The notes beneath the pieces were generated by a model. That model searched no databases. It worked only from the letters and a program-made list of their open reading frames with translations, and was not told the origin of the DNA. The position numbers and the translations under genes are program-made. A stretch of DNA of 38,977 nucleotides from Sphaerisporangium melleum (GTDB lineage: Bacteria; Actinomycetota; Actinomycetes; Streptosporangiales; Streptosporangiaceae): contig NZ_BMNT01000003.1 in assembly GCF_014646695.1 (NCBI RefSeq), positions 237,788-276,764 on the forward strand, given 5' to 3'. Below are positions 6,226 to 15,818 of the stretch, one piece after another. The first letter of the stretch is position 1. Each line of letters begins with the position of its first letter.

Positions 6226-8496
6226 GTGCTCGATGACTCCCTCAGCGCCCTCGACGGCGTCCCCGGCCACGTCACCGCCACCGGCCGTTCCTCCGTGGCA
6301 GATCATCCCGGCCACGACGGTCCGGGCGCCGGCGGGCGGGGCCACGGCGAGGACGATCTCGGGGAGGAGGATCCCCGCGACGGGGAGCACGGCGACTTCG
6401 GCGGATCCGAGGATCTCGACGAGGAGGCCGACGAGCAGGACGGCGAGGAGGACGACCTGCCGCCGGTGACCGAGTTGCTGCGCGCGGCGGTCGCCGGGGT
6501 GGGCGGTGCCGAGCGGCCCGGGCAGACGGCCATGGCCGAGGCGGTGCGGCACGCCATCGACAACGACGAGCACGTCGCCGTGCAGGCGGGCACCGGCACC
6601 GGCAAGTCCCTCGCCTACCTGGTGCCGGCGCTCAGGCACGCCATCGAGTCCGACACGGCGGTGGTGGTCTCCACCGCCACCATCGCCCTCCAGCGCCAGC
6701 TCGTGGACCGCGACCTGCCGCGCCTGGCCGCCTCGCTCGCCGACCACCTGCCCCATGAGCCACAGTTCGCGATCCTCAAGGGAAGGCGAAACTATCTCTG
6801 CCGTTACAAGCTGACCGCGGCCTGGCCCGAGGAGGAAGGCGACCAGCTCTTCGACCCGCGCGAGGTCAGCGCGACCGGCCGCATGGTGCAGCGCATCCAG
6901 GAGTGGGGCGAGGAGACCGAGACCGGCGACCGGGACGAGCTGGTGCCGGGCGTCAACGAGCAGGCGTGGCGGCAGTTCTCGGTCAGCGCCAAGGAGTGCC
7001 TGGGCGCGCAGCGCTGCCCGAGCGGCGCCGAGTGCTTCGCCGAGCAGGCCAGGGAGCGGGCCGGCCAGGTCGACGTCGTGGTCACCAACCACGCCCTGCT
7101 CGCCATCGACGCCATGGAGGAGTTCGACGTCCTGCCCGAGCACGACGTGGTCGTGGTGGACGAGGCCCACGAACTGGTCGACCGGGTCACCAGCGTCGTG
7201 ACCGACGAACTGTCGGACCTCACCGTCTCGGCGGCCGTCCGCCGCGTCGGGCGGCTGATCGAGCAGGGCGTCGCCGACCGCCTGCAGGAGGCCGGCGAGG
7301 ACCTCAAGGCGCTGCTCGCCGCCGCGCCGCCCGGACGTCTCGACCAGCTCCCGCAGGTGCTCGGCGTGACCCTGTCGGTGCTGCGGGACGCCGCCTTCAC
7401 CTGCATCACCGCCATGGGGTCGCGCGGCGGGGACGGCCGGGGCGGCGGCCGCGACAAGAACGAGGACCCCGAGACCGCCGGGCAGCGCAAGGCGGCGTTC
7501 ACCGCGCTGGACGAGGTGCACGACACCGCCGTGCGCATCCTGGAGGCGTTCGGCGGCGACTCCGAGGTCGACCGGGCCGAGGTCGTCTGGCTGGAGGGCG
7601 CCACCGAGCGGCGTTCCCCGGTGCTGAAGGTCGCCCCGCTCAGCGTCGGCGGGATGCTCCGCGACAAGCTGTTCGCCGACCGCACGGTGATCCTGACCAG
7701 CGCCACGCTCGCCCTGGGCGGCACCTTCGACGGCATGGCCCGCCAGTGGGGCCTCGGCCCGGCGCGGCCACCGCACGCGCAGGGGCAGGACGAGCCGGAC
7801 GGCGAGAGCCGCGCCGAGGGCGGGCGCAAGCCGTGGACCGGGCTGGACGTCGGCTCGCCCTTCGACCATGCCCGCAGCGGCATCCTGTACATCGCCCGGC
7901 ACCTGCCGCAGCCGGGCCGCGACGGGCTGCCCAAGGAGTACCTCGACGAGATCGCCGAGCTGATCGAGGCCGCGGGCGGGCGCACGCTCGGCCTGTTCTC
8001 CTCGATGCGCGCCGCCAAGGCCGCCACCGAGGCGCTGCGCGAGCGGCTTGAGGTGCCACTGCTGTGCCAGGGCGACGACTCCACTTCCCAGCTCGTCCAG
8101 AAGTTCGCCGACGACCCGGCCACCTGCCTGTTCGGCACGCTGTCGCTGTGGCAGGGGGTGGACGTCCCCGGCCCCTCGCTCAGCCTGGTGATCATCGACC
8201 GCATCCCCTTCCCGCGGCCGGACGACCCGCTGGCCTCCGCGCGGCAGCGGCACGTGGCGGCGCGCGGCGGCAACGGCTTCATGGCCGTCGCGGCCACGCA
8301 CGCCGCGCTGCTGCTGGCCCAGGGCGCGGGCCGGCTGCTGCGCGGCCGTGACGACAAGGGCGTGGTCGCGGTGCTGGACCCCCGGCTGGCGACCGCGCGG
8401 TACGCAGGGTTCCTGCGCGACTCGCTGCCGCCGTTCTGGACCACCAGCGACCCGGCGAAGGTGCGCGCCGCCCTCCGCCGCCTCACCACCACCTGA
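6226..8496 (+). CDS. ATP-dependent DNA helicase, DinG/XPD type with Fe-S cluster
   Basis: A superfamily 2 helicase of 756 residues from the GTG chosen here. After an acidic, probably disordered tail (residues 1-78) come Walker A GTGTGKS (122-128), four cysteines placed as in the XPD/DinG iron-sulfur domain (C192, C258, C264, C270), and the DEAH box (312-315). Motif V/VI elements follow near the end (LSLWQGVDVPG, then a QGAGRLLRG segment). It would unwind DNA 5' to 3', acting on replication forks, R-loops or damage as family members do. The frame is open back to 6013, but residues upstream of the GTG look non-coding and TAGCGT sits eight bases before it. It is divergent from the Tyr-rich gene and convergent with the SGNH hydrolase, with a shared terminator. 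Confidence 0.9.
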   Translation: MLDDSLSALDGVPGHVTATGRSSVADHPGHDGPGAGGRGHGEDDLGEEDPRDGEHGDFGGSEDLDEEADEQDGEEDDLPPVTELLRAAVAGVGGAERPGQTAMAEAVRHAIDNDEHVAVQAGTGTGKSLAYLVPALRHAIESDTAVVVSTATIALQRQLVDRDLPRLAASLADHLPHEPQFAILKGRRNYLCRYKLTAAWPEEEGDQLFDPREVSATGRMVQRIQEWGEETETGDRDELVPGVNEQAWRQFSVSAKECLGAQRCPSGAECFAEQARERAGQVDVVVTNHALLAIDAMEEFDVLPEHDVVVVDEAHELVDRVTSVVTDELSDLTVSAAVRRVGRLIEQGVADRLQEAGEDLKALLAAAPPGRLDQLPQVLGVTLSVLRDAAFTCITAMGSRGGDGRGGGRDKNEDPETAGQRKAAFTALDEVHDTAVRILEAFGGDSEVDRAEVVWLEGATERRSPVLKVAPLSVGGMLRDKLFADRTVILTSATLALGGTFDGMARQWGLGPARPPHAQGQDEPDGESRAEGGRKPWTGLDVGSPFDHARSGILYIARHLPQPGRDGLPKEYLDEIAELIEAAGGRTLGLFSSMRAAKAATEALRERLEVPLLCQGDDSTSQLVQKFADDPATCLFGTLSLWQGVDVPGPSLSLVIIDRIPFPRPDDPLASARQRHVAARGGNGFMAVAATHAALLLAQGAGRLLRGRDDKGVVAVLDPRLATARYAGFLRDSLPPFWTTSDPAKVRAALRRLTTT

Positions 8497-8501
8497 CCAC
8501 C

Positions 8502-8525
8502 CCGGCCGCGCGGACGCGCGGCCGG
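8502..8525. terminator. Bidirectional hairpin terminator
   Basis: CCGGCCGCGC (8502-8511) pairs perfectly with GCGCGGCCGG (8516-8525) around a GGAC loop. It lies five bases after the helicase stop and before the end of the convergent SGNH hydrolase gene. Confidence 0.65.
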
Positions 8526-8539
8526 TGGGCGGGGCGCGG

Positions 8540-9304
8540 TCAGGCGTAGGGCTCCAGGCGGGGGCGCTTGGCGGTGACGGCGTCGCCGGAGGAGGTGCCG
8601 CGCAGGCGGCGGCCCACCCAGGGGATCAGGTGCTCGCGCACCCACAGGCGGTCCTCGCGGAGCTTGACCCGGCGGTCCACCCGCTCGCGGGGCGGCCAGG
8701 TGTGCCGCCAGTCGTCCTCGGACGGCACGCCGAGCACCTCGCAGACCCTGGCGGCGACGAACCGGTGCCCTTCGGCGTTCATGTGCAGGCGGTCCTCGCT
8801 CCAGGCCCGCCAGTCGCGCAGCGACTGCATCGACCACTGGTCGACCAGGTGGCAGCCGTAGAGGTCGGCGATGGAACGAATGTGCAGGTAGAACACCGCG
8901 CACCGGCCCCGGGAACGGCGCATCAGCGGCGTGTCACGCGGGTCGACGCCGGTGAACAGCACCACGTCGGCGCCGGTGGCGCGCAGCTCGCGCACGGCCC
9001 TGGCGAAGGTCTTGGCCATGCGGTCGGGGTCGGCGCCGGGCCGCAGCAGGTCGTTGCCGCCGGCGCAGAAGGTGACCAGGTCGGGCTTGAGCTCGATCGC
9101 CTCCGGCACCTGCCGCTCGACGATCTGGTCCAGCAGCCGGCCGCGCACGGCCAGGTTGGCGTACCGGAAACCGGGCTCCAGCGCGGCGAGCCGCTCGGCC
9201 ACCCGGTCGGCCCAGCCGCGGAAGTGCCCGTCCGCGCCCGGGTCGTTCAGCCCTTCGGTGAAGCTGTCGCCGATCGCCACGAACGAGGTGTACGCGCGCG
9301 CCAT
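8540..9304 (-). CDS. SGNH/GDSL-family hydrolase
   Basis: A 254-residue esterase/lipase-type protein. All SGNH blocks are present: GDS with nucleophile Ser14, Gly55 in LAVRG, Asn84 in GGND, and Asp171/His174 in DRLHMNAEGH. It has no signal peptide, so it is probably cytoplasmic; the substrate cannot be told from sequence. The last 60 residues are basic and may form an extra C-terminal segment. Its ATG overlaps the aroQ stop by one base (TGATG), so it is translated as the last gene of the shikimate operon. That coupling to aromatic biosynthesis is unusual, and no role in the pathway is known to me. The frame is open further upstream inside aroQ, but the GDS motif near the N-terminus fixes this start. 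Confidence 0.85.
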   Translation of the reverse strand: MARAYTSFVAIGDSFTEGLNDPGADGHFRGWADRVAERLAALEPGFRYANLAVRGRLLDQIVERQVPEAIELKPDLVTFCAGGNDLLRPGADPDRMAKTFARAVRELRATGADVVLFTGVDPRDTPLMRRSRGRCAVFYLHIRSIADLYGCHLVDQWSMQSLRDWRAWSEDRLHMNAEGHRFVAARVCEVLGVPSEDDWRHTWPPRERVDRRVKLREDRLWVREHLIPWVGRRLRGTSSGDAVTAKRPRLEPYA

Positions 9305-9735
9305 CACGCGGTCTCCGCGATCGCGCGCAGCGCCAGCTCGTAGGAGCGCAGGCCGAACCCGGCGATGGTGCCGGAGGCGACGGCGGCGACCACCGAGGTG
9401 TGCCGGAACTCCTCGCGGGCGGCCGGGTTGGAGATGTGCACCTCGATGAGCGGTGCGGTGCGCTGGGCGATGGCGTCGCGCAGGGCGTAGGAGTAGTGGG
9501 TGAAGGCCGCCGGGTTGAGCACCACGGGGACGGCGCCGTCGGCGGCCTCGTGGAGCCAGGACACCAGCTCGGCCTCGTCGTCGGTCTGCCGGACGTCCAC
9601 CGTCAGCCCAAGGTCCCTGCCGGTCCGCCGGCACAGCGCCTCAAGGTCCTCGAACGTCTCTGCTCCGTACACGTCCGGCTCGCGGGTGCCCAGACGCGAC
9701 AGGTTGGGACCGTTGAACACGAAGACCGTTCTCAT
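9304..9735 (-). CDS. aroQ: 3-dehydroquinate dehydratase, type II
   Basis: A 143-residue type II dehydroquinase, close to the family's usual 145-150. It converts 3-dehydroquinate to 3-dehydroshikimate, the third step of the shikimate pathway, as a dodecamer in the cytoplasm. The N-terminal [17 protein letters not shown] holds the mobile-loop Arg18 and catalytic Tyr23. Asn74 ([10 protein letters not shown]) and His100 ([17 protein letters not shown]) complete the active site. It lies 138 bases after aroB on the same strand and shares one base with the SGNH hydrolase start downstream. The short gap from aroB may hold a minor promoter, though I see no clear hexamer. Confidence 0.95.
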   Translation of the reverse strand: MRTVFVFNGPNLSRLGTREPDVYGAETFEDLEALCRRTGRDLGLTVDVRQTDDEAELVSWLHEAADGAVPVVLNPAAFTHYSYALRDAIAQRTAPLIEVHISNPAAREEFRHTSVVAAVASGTIAGFGLRSYELALRAIAETA

Positions 9736-9873
9736 CTCACCCTCACAACGTGCCCGGCCACCCGGGGTCTCATCTCACCGTCACGGCGCGCCCGTGAGCT
9801 CGGGGCCCCGTTCCTTCCGCCCGCCACGCCAACCGTACTCGCGACGGGCGCCGCGTTCACCGCGGCCCGGCGA

Positions 9874-10950
9874 TCAGCGGGCGATCGCGCGGTAGGCCGC
9901 CTCCAGAAGCTCCTCGGCGGGGTCCTCCAGGCGGGTGACCCGCGCGACGTCGTCCAGGATGACGAACCGCCGCCGGGCGCCGCGGTTCTTCTTGTCCAGC
10001 GCCATGTGACCGAGCAGATCGGGCCACGCGTCGGCGCGGTAGGCGGTGGGCAGCCCGACCGAGGTGAGGATCGAGCGGGTGCGCTCCACCAGATCGGCGC
10101 CGGCGTGGCCGGCCAGCCGCGACAGCTCCGCGGCGTACACCATGCCGATGGCCACCGCCTCGCCGTGCCGCATGCGGTAGTCCTCGACGCGCTCGATGGC
10201 GTGGGCCAGCGTGTGGCCGTAGTTGAGGATCTCGCGCACACCCGACTCGCGCAGGTCGGCCCCGACGACGTCCGCCTTGACCTGGATCTTGCGCTCGATC
10301 AGCTCGCGGGTGTGCCGGCCCTCCGGGACGCGCGCGCCGGCGGGGTCGTCCTCCACCAGGCGCAGGATCTCGGGGTCGGCGATGAACCCGCCCTTGATGA
10401 TCTCGGCCAGGCCGGCGACGTAGTCGTCCCTCGGCACCGACACCAGGGTGGCCAGGTCGCACAGCACCCCGGCCGGCGGGTGGAAGGAGCCGACGAGGTT
10501 CTTGCCCTCGGGGGTGTTGATGCCGGTCTTGCCGCCCACCGCGGCGTCCACCATGCCGAGCAGCGTGGTCGGCACCTGCACCACCTGGACGCCGCGCAGC
10601 CAGGTCGCCGCGACGAACCCGGCCAGGTCGGTGGTCGCTCCGCCGCCGACGCCGACGACGGCGTCCGAACGGGTGAGGCCGTACCGGCCGAACGCCGACC
10701 ACAGCTCGGCGGCGACCTCGGCCGACTTGGCCCGCTCGCCGTCGGGCACGGGCAGCGCCACGACGGTGTGCCCGGCCGACGACAGCGCGCCGCAGACCGG
10801 CCGGGCGATCTCGGGCAGGCCCGCCGGGTGGACCACCGCGACCGTGCTCACGCGCGGGCCGAGCAGCCCGGGCAGCTCGGCGAGCACTCCGGTCCCGACG
10901 ACGACCTCGTACGGCTGCTCGCCCTTGACGGTGATGCGGGTGGCGGTCAT
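9874..10950 (-). CDS. aroB: 3-dehydroquinate synthase
   Basis: A 358-residue NAD- and metal-dependent enzyme that cyclises DAHP to 3-dehydroquinate. Key segments are present: GGGATTDLAGFVAATW for NAD, PTTLLGMVDAAVGGKTGIN, EGKNLVGSFHPP, and the metal-binding GLAEIIKGGFIADPE with later RESGVREILNYGHTLAHA. The length is normal for a bacterial AroB. Its ATG overlaps the aroK stop by four bases (ATGA), so the two are translationally coupled. Although it acts early in the pathway, it is third in this operon, which is the common actinobacterial order aroC-aroK-aroB. Confidence 0.96.
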   Translation of the reverse strand: MTATRITVKGEQPYEVVVGTGVLAELPGLLGPRVSTVAVVHPAGLPEIARPVCGALSSAGHTVVALPVPDGERAKSAEVAAELWSAFGRYGLTRSDAVVGVGGGATTDLAGFVAATWLRGVQVVQVPTTLLGMVDAAVGGKTGINTPEGKNLVGSFHPPAGVLCDLATLVSVPRDDYVAGLAEIIKGGFIADPEILRLVEDDPAGARVPEGRHTRELIERKIQVKADVVGADLRESGVREILNYGHTLAHAIERVEDYRMRHGEAVAIGMVYAAELSRLAGHAGADLVERTRSILTSVGLPTAYRADAWPDLLGHMALDKKNRGARRRFVILDDVARVTRLEDPAEELLEAAYRAIAR

Positions 10951-11453
10951 GCGGGCAGGCCCTTCACGATCTCGTCGGTGATCTCTTCGGGCGTGCGGCC
11001 GTCGGTGACGACGATCAGCGAGGCCAGCCGTTCGTAGACGGGGCGGCGCTCCTCCATGAGCCTTTTGAGCTGACTGCGCGGGTTGAGCACCAGCAGCGGG
11101 CGCGCCTGGGCCAGGCCCACCCGCTGGACCGCGTCGGACAGCCCGACCTGGAGGTAGACCACGGCGTGCCCGGCGAGCAGCTCCTGGGTGGCCTCGCGCA
11201 GGACGGCGCCGCCGCCGAGGGACAGCACGCCCTCGTGCTCGGCGAGCGCCCGCCGCACGGCCTCGGCCTCCAGCTCGCGGAAGTGGTCTTCGCCGTCCTC
11301 GACGAACACGTCGGAGACCGGCTTGCCCGCCACGGCCTCCACGTCGGCGTCGGTGTCACGGAAGGCGGCGCCCAGCCGGTCGGCCAGCATGCGGCCGATG
11401 GTGGTCTTGCCCGATCCGGGCGGGCCGATCAGCACGGCTTTGGGAGAGGTCAC
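10947..11453 (-). CDS. aroK: Shikimate kinase
   Basis: A 168-residue P-loop kinase that phosphorylates shikimate to shikimate-3-phosphate with ATP. Walker A is GPPGSGKTT (residues 10-18), the substrate-binding Asp cluster is RDTDADVE (32-39), the GGG shikimate loop is at 80-82, and the lid arginine is R118 (ARPLL). The start is a GTG whose last bases overlap the aroC stop (GTGA), and its own stop overlaps the aroB start. The frame stays open upstream inside aroC, but family length and the P-loop position exclude longer versions. Confidence 0.95.
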   Translation of the reverse strand: MTSPKAVLIGPPGSGKTTIGRMLADRLGAAFRDTDADVEAVAGKPVSDVFVEDGEDHFRELEAEAVRRALAEHEGVLSLGGGAVLREATQELLAGHAVVYLQVGLSDAVQRVGLAQARPLLVLNPRSQLKRLMEERRPVYERLASLIVVTDGRTPEEITDEIVKGLPA

Positions 11454-12628
11454 TTGATCACCATCGAGGACAGGTAGCCGGACAGGTTGCGGGCGACCTC
11501 CTCCACGGAGTCGCCGCCGAACTTCTCGACCGCGGCGTCGGCGAGCACGAGCGCGACCATCGCCTCGGCCACGATGCCCGCGGCGGGGACGGCGCACACG
11601 TCCGACCGCTGGTTGATCGCCTTGGCGGGCTCGCCGGTGAGCACGTCCACCGTGGACAGCGCCTTGGGCACCGTGGAGATCGGCTTCATGGCGGCGCGCA
11701 CCCGCAGCGGCTCGCCGTTGGTCATGCCGCCCTCGACGCCGCCCGCGCGGTTGGTCATCCGGCGCACGCCATCGGGGGTGTTCTCGATCTCGTCGTGGGC
11801 CTGCGAGCCGCGGCGGCGGGCGGTCTCGAACCCGTCGCCGACCGCCACCCCCTTGATCGCCTGGATGCCCATGAGCGCCGCGGCCAGGCGCGCGTCCAGG
11901 CGGCGGTCCCAGTGGACGTAGCTGCCGAGGCCCGGCGGCAGCCCGTACACGACGACCTCGACGACGCCGCCCAGCGTGTCGCCGTCCTTGCGCGCCGCGT
12001 CGATCTCGGCGATCATCGCCTCGCCCGCGGCGGCGTCCAGGCAGCGCGCGGGGTGCTCGTCGATGGCGGCGAGGTCGCCGGGCTCGGGGACGACCCCCTC
12101 GGGGGCCTCGGCCGCGCCGATCGCCACCACGTGGCTGAGGATGTCGACGCCGAGCGCCTGCTTGAGGAAGTTGCGGGCGACCTGGCCGAGCGCGACCCGC
12201 GCGGCCGTCTCACGCGCGCTGGCGCGGTCGAGGATGGGCCGGGCGTCGTCGAAGCCGTACTTCTGCATGCCCGACAGGTCGGCGTGCCCGGGACGGGGAC
12301 GCGACAGCGGCGCGTTGCGCGCCTGCGCGGCGAGCAGGTCGGGATCGACCGGGTCGGCCGCCATCACGGTCTCCCACTTGGGCCACTCGGTGTTGCCCAC
12401 CCTGATCGCCACCGGACTGCCGAGCGTGCGCCCGTGGCGCACCCCGCCGACGATGGTGACCTCGTCCTGCTCGAACTTCATGCGGGCCCCGCGGCCGTAC
12501 CCCAGCCGGCGCCGCGCCAGAGCCCCCTCGATGTCGGCGGTCGTGACCCCGACCCCGGCGGGCATGCCCTCCAGGATCGCGACGAGTTCCGGGCCGTGGG
12601 ATTCACCTGCGGTCAACCAGCGCAACAT
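11450..12628 (-). CDS. aroC: Chorismate synthase
   Basis: A 392-residue FMN-dependent enzyme that converts EPSP to chorismate, the last shikimate step. It starts with the family hallmark [25 protein letters not shown]. It also has [35 protein letters not shown] and the later [15 protein letters not shown] and [18 protein letters not shown] segments. The length fits bacterial AroC. An ATG eight codons earlier (12652) is open, but family alignment favours 12628. It is the first gene of aroC-aroK-aroB-aroQ and overlaps aroK by four bases. The prepilin peptidase gene ends 81 bases upstream on the same strand. aroE, often found near here, is absent. Confidence 0.96.
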   Translation of the reverse strand: MLRWLTAGESHGPELVAILEGMPAGVGVTTADIEGALARRRLGYGRGARMKFEQDEVTIVGGVRHGRTLGSPVAIRVGNTEWPKWETVMAADPVDPDLLAAQARNAPLSRPRPGHADLSGMQKYGFDDARPILDRASARETAARVALGQVARNFLKQALGVDILSHVVAIGAAEAPEGVVPEPGDLAAIDEHPARCLDAAAGEAMIAEIDAARKDGDTLGGVVEVVVYGLPPGLGSYVHWDRRLDARLAAALMGIQAIKGVAVGDGFETARRRGSQAHDEIENTPDGVRRMTNRAGGVEGGMTNGEPLRVRAAMKPISTVPKALSTVDVLTGEPAKAINQRSDVCAVPAAGIVAEAMVALVLADAAVEKFGGDSVEEVARNLSGYLSSMVIK

Positions 12629-12709
12629 GACGACAAGTCTTCCATGCACCACCCACTGCCCTCACCCCGCCGTCCCACATGCTGATCACTCCCATCTCGA
12701 ACCGCGTGG

Positions 12710-13591
12710 TCAGGTGGGCGACGCGGCGAGCAGGGCGGCGAGGGGGCCGAGCAGGATGAACGGGCCGAGGGGGAACTGGCTGCGCAGCGTGCCCCTGCGA
12801 GTGACCAGCAGGACGACGGCGTAGAGCGCGCCGAGCGCCTGCCCGGCGATCGCGCCGGCGAGCCAGGCGTCCAAGCCCAGCGCGCCGGTCAGCATCCCGG
12901 TCAGGCCCGCGAGCTTGACGTCGCCGAGCCCGAGCGCTCCGGGCCGGGCCAGCCACAGGACGGCGTACGCGCCGGCCAGGGCGAGCCCGCCGAGCAGCGC
13001 CTCCCCCAGCCGCCCGGACGGGGCCAGCAACGCGGCGAGGACCGGGTAGGAGGGCAGGGTCAGGGCGTCCGGCAACCGCTGGGTGCGCCAGTCGATCACC
13101 GCGAGCGCGCATCCCGCCACGGCCATGTAGAGCCAGGGGGCGAGCAGCGCGGGGCCGGTGATCCGCCAGGCCACCAGCGCGGCGACGGCCGCCACCACCA
13201 CCTCGATCGACGGCGGCCACGCCGGCACCGGCACGGTGCGCAGCGCCCCCCGGAACGCCGCCCGCGCCTCCGCCCGGTACACCCGCCGCAGCTCTCGCGC
13301 CTGCTCCCGGGTAAGCCCCGCCGCGGGCACACCGGAAGGATCATCGCCGGTGCCCTCGGCACCCGGCTCACCTGGACCGGCCGCCCGCTCGGCGAGCGGC
13401 CCATCCGCATCGCCCGCCGCACCGGCGGCCGTCTTGTGCGCGCCGGAACGGCGCATGCCGGGCTCGCCGGAGCCGGCGGCCGTCGCCTCCGCATCGGCGC
13501 AGAGGTCGGCCTGGAAGCCGCCGGCCAGGGCGCGGATGTAGGGCCCGGCGACCAGGCCGGCGAGCGCGGCCCCGGCCACGATGAAGCTCAC
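12710..13591 (-). CDS. Prepilin peptidase, A24 family (TadV/PilD type)
   Basis: A 293-residue membrane aspartic protease. The two catalytic aspartates are in VIDWRTQRLPD (Asp167) and the GLGDVK motif (Asp224), with about six helices after residue 125. It would remove the leader from type IV or Tad/Flp prepilins at the membrane. It lacks the cysteine-rich methyltransferase loop of long PilD proteins. Between the first helix (residues 1-25) and the second lies about 100 residues of Gly/Ala/Pro/Glu-rich low complexity, an unusual insertion. The GTG start has TAAAGT six bases upstream and no Shine-Dalgarno sequence. It precedes the aro operon, a recurrent arrangement in actinobacteria. No pilin gene is in the window. 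Confidence 0.85.
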   Translation of the reverse strand: MSFIVAGAALAGLVAGPYIRALAGGFQADLCADAEATAAGSGEPGMRRSGAHKTAAGAAGDADGPLAERAAGPGEPGAEGTGDDPSGVPAAGLTREQARELRRVYRAEARAAFRGALRTVPVPAWPPSIEVVVAAVAALVAWRITGPALLAPWLYMAVAGCALAVIDWRTQRLPDALTLPSYPVLAALLAPSGRLGEALLGGLALAGAYAVLWLARPGALGLGDVKLAGLTGMLTGALGLDAWLAGAIAGQALGALYAVVLLVTRRGTLRSQFPLGPFILLGPLAALLAASPT

Positions 13592-13597
13592 CCGCCG

Positions 13598-13603
13598 ACT
13601 TTA
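13598..13603 (-). promoter_or_regulatory. -10 hexamer of leaderless promoter for prepilin peptidase gene
   Basis: TAAAGT on the minus strand, six bases, then the GTG start at 13591, placing transcription start at the G of the start codon. It may also drive the aro genes downstream. The 250 bases above it up to 13855 show no gene I can support. Confidence 0.5.
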
Positions 13604-13854
13604 GTCGTCCTCCCGCTCCCTGAGCTCGGGCATCGCGAACAGTGCCCGCGTGCGGCGGACACGCCCTCGCCCCGCAGGCGGTCCTCAGGCGGTACGGGAA
13701 GGTTTTCGCCGCGTGAGGCGTACTCGTGCGGCGAGAGAGTCCCGGTTCGGCACGGCCACCGGAACGCCCGTTATGCGAACCCCTGGTCGCCTCGGTGACG
13801 CGGGAGCGGCCAGGCGCGGTGTCGAGGGCGGGCCAGGGGCGGCCGGGACGCCGG

Positions 13855-14427
13855 TCAGGCGCGGCGGCGCAGGCGGGTGAGCAGGCCGGGTTTGCGGGCG
13901 GGGACGCGGGCGACGGTCACCTCGGCGTGCTCGGACAACGCGGCCAGCACGGGCTCCAGGGTGGCGTCGTCCCCGGTGATCTTCCCGATGGAGGCGAGAG
14001 CGTGCAGCAGCGCCCCCTCGATGGCGAACGGCACCGGCCCGGCGACGTCCACCACCACGGCGGCGGCGTCCTCGCCGAGTGCGGCCCGGCAGACCTGCGG
14101 CGTCAGCGTCTGGATGGGACGGGCGTCGGCGCGCCAGAGCTTGAGGGACTCCATGCCGGTGAAGGCGGGGACGGCCCTCCTGCCGTCGGCGCCGACCAGC
14201 ACCGGCAGCGCCATCTCGCTCTCCTTCTCCTGCCTGAGCCCGTGCTCGCCGACCTCGGCCTGGGTCAGCAACGCCACCACCGGGACGAGCAGGCGCGCGG
14301 TGCTCAGCGCCGCGGCCACGACCGACGCGTCGGCCCTGAGGGCGGCGAAGCCGGCCAGCGCCGCCGCCACGGACGGGTCGGCGCCGCCGTCGTCACCGGG
14401 GACCAGGGGCTGCGGAATGCTCGGCAC
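13855..14427 (-). CDS. SseB-like protein
   Basis: A 190-residue protein with an SseB N-terminal-type fold. The recognisable core is the segment MALPVLVGADGRRAVPAFTG near residues 70-90, followed by KLWRADARPIQTLTPQVCRAALGEDAAAVVVDVAGPVPFAI. SseB-type domains occur widely in actinobacteria as soluble proteins of unknown role; the name comes from an enhanced serine sensitivity phenotype in E. coli. The C-terminus is basic (KPGLLTRLRRR). The frame is open 17 codons further up, but TAGGCT lies eight bases before the GTG at 14427 and the upstream codons look random. The barbiturase-like gene ends 161 bases upstream on the same strand. Confidence 0.75.
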   Translation of the reverse strand: MPSIPQPLVPGDDGGADPSVAAALAGFAALRADASVVAAALSTARLLVPVVALLTQAEVGEHGLRQEKESEMALPVLVGADGRRAVPAFTGMESLKLWRADARPIQTLTPQVCRAALGEDAAAVVVDVAGPVPFAIEGALLHALASIGKITGDDATLEPVLAALSEHAEVTVARVPARKPGLLTRLRRRA

Positions 14428-14435
14428 GCTTCGCG

Positions 14436-14441
14436 AGCCTA
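14436..14441 (-). promoter_or_regulatory. -10 hexamer of leaderless promoter for SseB-like gene
   Basis: TAGGCT on the minus strand, eight bases before the GTG at 14427. This is what decides the start. Confidence 0.45.
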
Positions 14442-14588
14442 CCCACTCCCCGCCCCGCCCCCGGACATCACCCCACACGGCCGGTGACCGTACGTCCCGG
14501 CCGGAGCCGGCGGATCCGGGTCAAGACACCGTGGCCGGTCGGACAGGAGCCGAACTCCACCGGGAGGCGTTCCCCTACCCCCTCACCG

Positions 14589-15695
14589 TCAGCCGAGGTC
14601 GGCTATGGCGGCCACCGGGCCGCCACCGGAGGGGCCCTGGTGGACGGCGGCGACCGACACGAACACGGCCGGGTCGCCGGTCACGCTCGCCGCCACTCCG
14701 CCGACGGTGGCCTTGATCTGCCGGTGCCAGTGGACGTCGGAGTCGTCGAGCATGATGTTCCTGCGCCCGCGCACCCGCCCGCTCGGGTCGGCCTCGCACT
14801 TCATGAACACGTTGACCAGCCGGTCGCCGAGGTCGCTCGGGTGCGGGCGTTCGGGCAGCTCGATGCCGCTCCCCCGGATGGCCTCCCAGATGCCGTCGGC
14901 GTCCAGGGCGTCCTTCATGACGCTGTGCCCGATGCGGTAGCGGCCGCCGACGCCGCGCACGTTGCCCACCACGACGATCTGCGCCCGGTCCAGTTCGACC
15001 CCGGAGGAGCAGGACGCGACGCTGGAATACAGCGAGAGGTCCTTGTGGATCTGGTCCGCGCGGGGCATCTCGATCTCGCCGAGCGCGACGGCGATGCCGA
15101 GCGCGGTGGTGGAGTTGGAGATGTCCATGGACGGGCCGGTGTCCTCGATGACGACGTCCTGGCCGCGCGACTTGGCGTCGTTGATGGTGGCGAGGGTCAG
15201 CAGCGGCGTCTTGGTCTGCACGTAGTGGACGTCCGCCGGGTCCTCGATCCCGGCGATCTTCATGGCCTCGCGCACGCCGGCGGCGACCTTCTCGACCATG
15301 GCGGGGCGGCCGATGTCCTCGGGCAGGATCACCTCGCTCATCGCGACGCCGACCGACACGCGCGGCTCGTCGGACGGTTCGACGGCGGCGGGGTCGAGCG
15401 AGGCGAAGATCGTGGCGTGCGGGCTGAGCACGCCGTCGGTGCCGCCGGACCACACCAGGGGCACCTGGGCGACCTCCTCCGGGGTCCGCGTGCCCTTGGC
15501 GATCAGGACCTCGCGGAAGGCGCGGTCGGCGAGGATGCGGGTGTAGTCGTTGACGCCGCCGTTGCCCTCGGTCTTGCCGATCACGGCGAGCACGCGGTCG
15601 GCCTCGATCACCCCGTCGTCGATGAGCCTCTCCAGCCCGGAGGCGTCGGTGACGCTCTCGATGGCGACCTTGCGCACCTCGATCGGATCCGCCAT
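14589..15695 (-). CDS. Ring-opening amidohydrolase (barbiturase / cyanuric acid hydrolase family)
   Basis: A 368-residue member of the rare AtzD/TrzD/barbiturase family, which hydrolyses cyclic imides. Cyanuric acid gives carboxybiuret; barbituric acid gives ureidomalonate. The protein has the family's threefold repeat, and three Lys-Ser pairs can be read: Lys41 with Ser83 ([12 protein letters not shown]), Lys162 with Ser230/231 (QTKTP, CSSG) and Lys299 with Ser356 ([17 protein letters not shown]). Which ring it opens cannot be settled from sequence; actinobacteria have both kinds. ATG at 15695 follows AAGG and GGAG elements and fits the family start. The carbamate kinase gene lies 123 bases upstream on the same strand, hinting at carbamate or carbamoyl recovery from the product. 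Family call firm, substrate open. Confidence 0.88.
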   Translation of the reverse strand: MADPIEVRKVAIESVTDASGLERLIDDGVIEADRVLAVIGKTEGNGGVNDYTRILADRAFREVLIAKGTRTPEEVAQVPLVWSGGTDGVLSPHATIFASLDPAAVEPSDEPRVSVGVAMSEVILPEDIGRPAMVEKVAAGVREAMKIAGIEDPADVHYVQTKTPLLTLATINDAKSRGQDVVIEDTGPSMDISNSTTALGIAVALGEIEMPRADQIHKDLSLYSSVASCSSGVELDRAQIVVVGNVRGVGGRYRIGHSVMKDALDADGIWEAIRGSGIELPERPHPSDLGDRLVNVFMKCEADPSGRVRGRRNIMLDDSDVHWHRQIKATVGGVAASVTGDPAVFVSVAAVHQGPSGGGPVAAIADLG

Positions 15696-15818
15696 ATCTC
15701 CTACCTTTCGGTCGTTTCGCTTCACTTGATCAGCAGTCCGGCCGGGACGCGCAGGCGTTCGCCCTGTGCCGGTCCACCGCCCGGCCGGCACCGTACGCGG
15801 CCGCGGCCCGGCACCGGC

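Noticed and set aside
3258-6236. Long plus-strand open frame across the antiporter and Tyr-rich genes
   Set aside because: It is antisense to two well-supported genes, reads as His/Gln/Asp-rich nonsense and arises from high GC and the repeat pattern.
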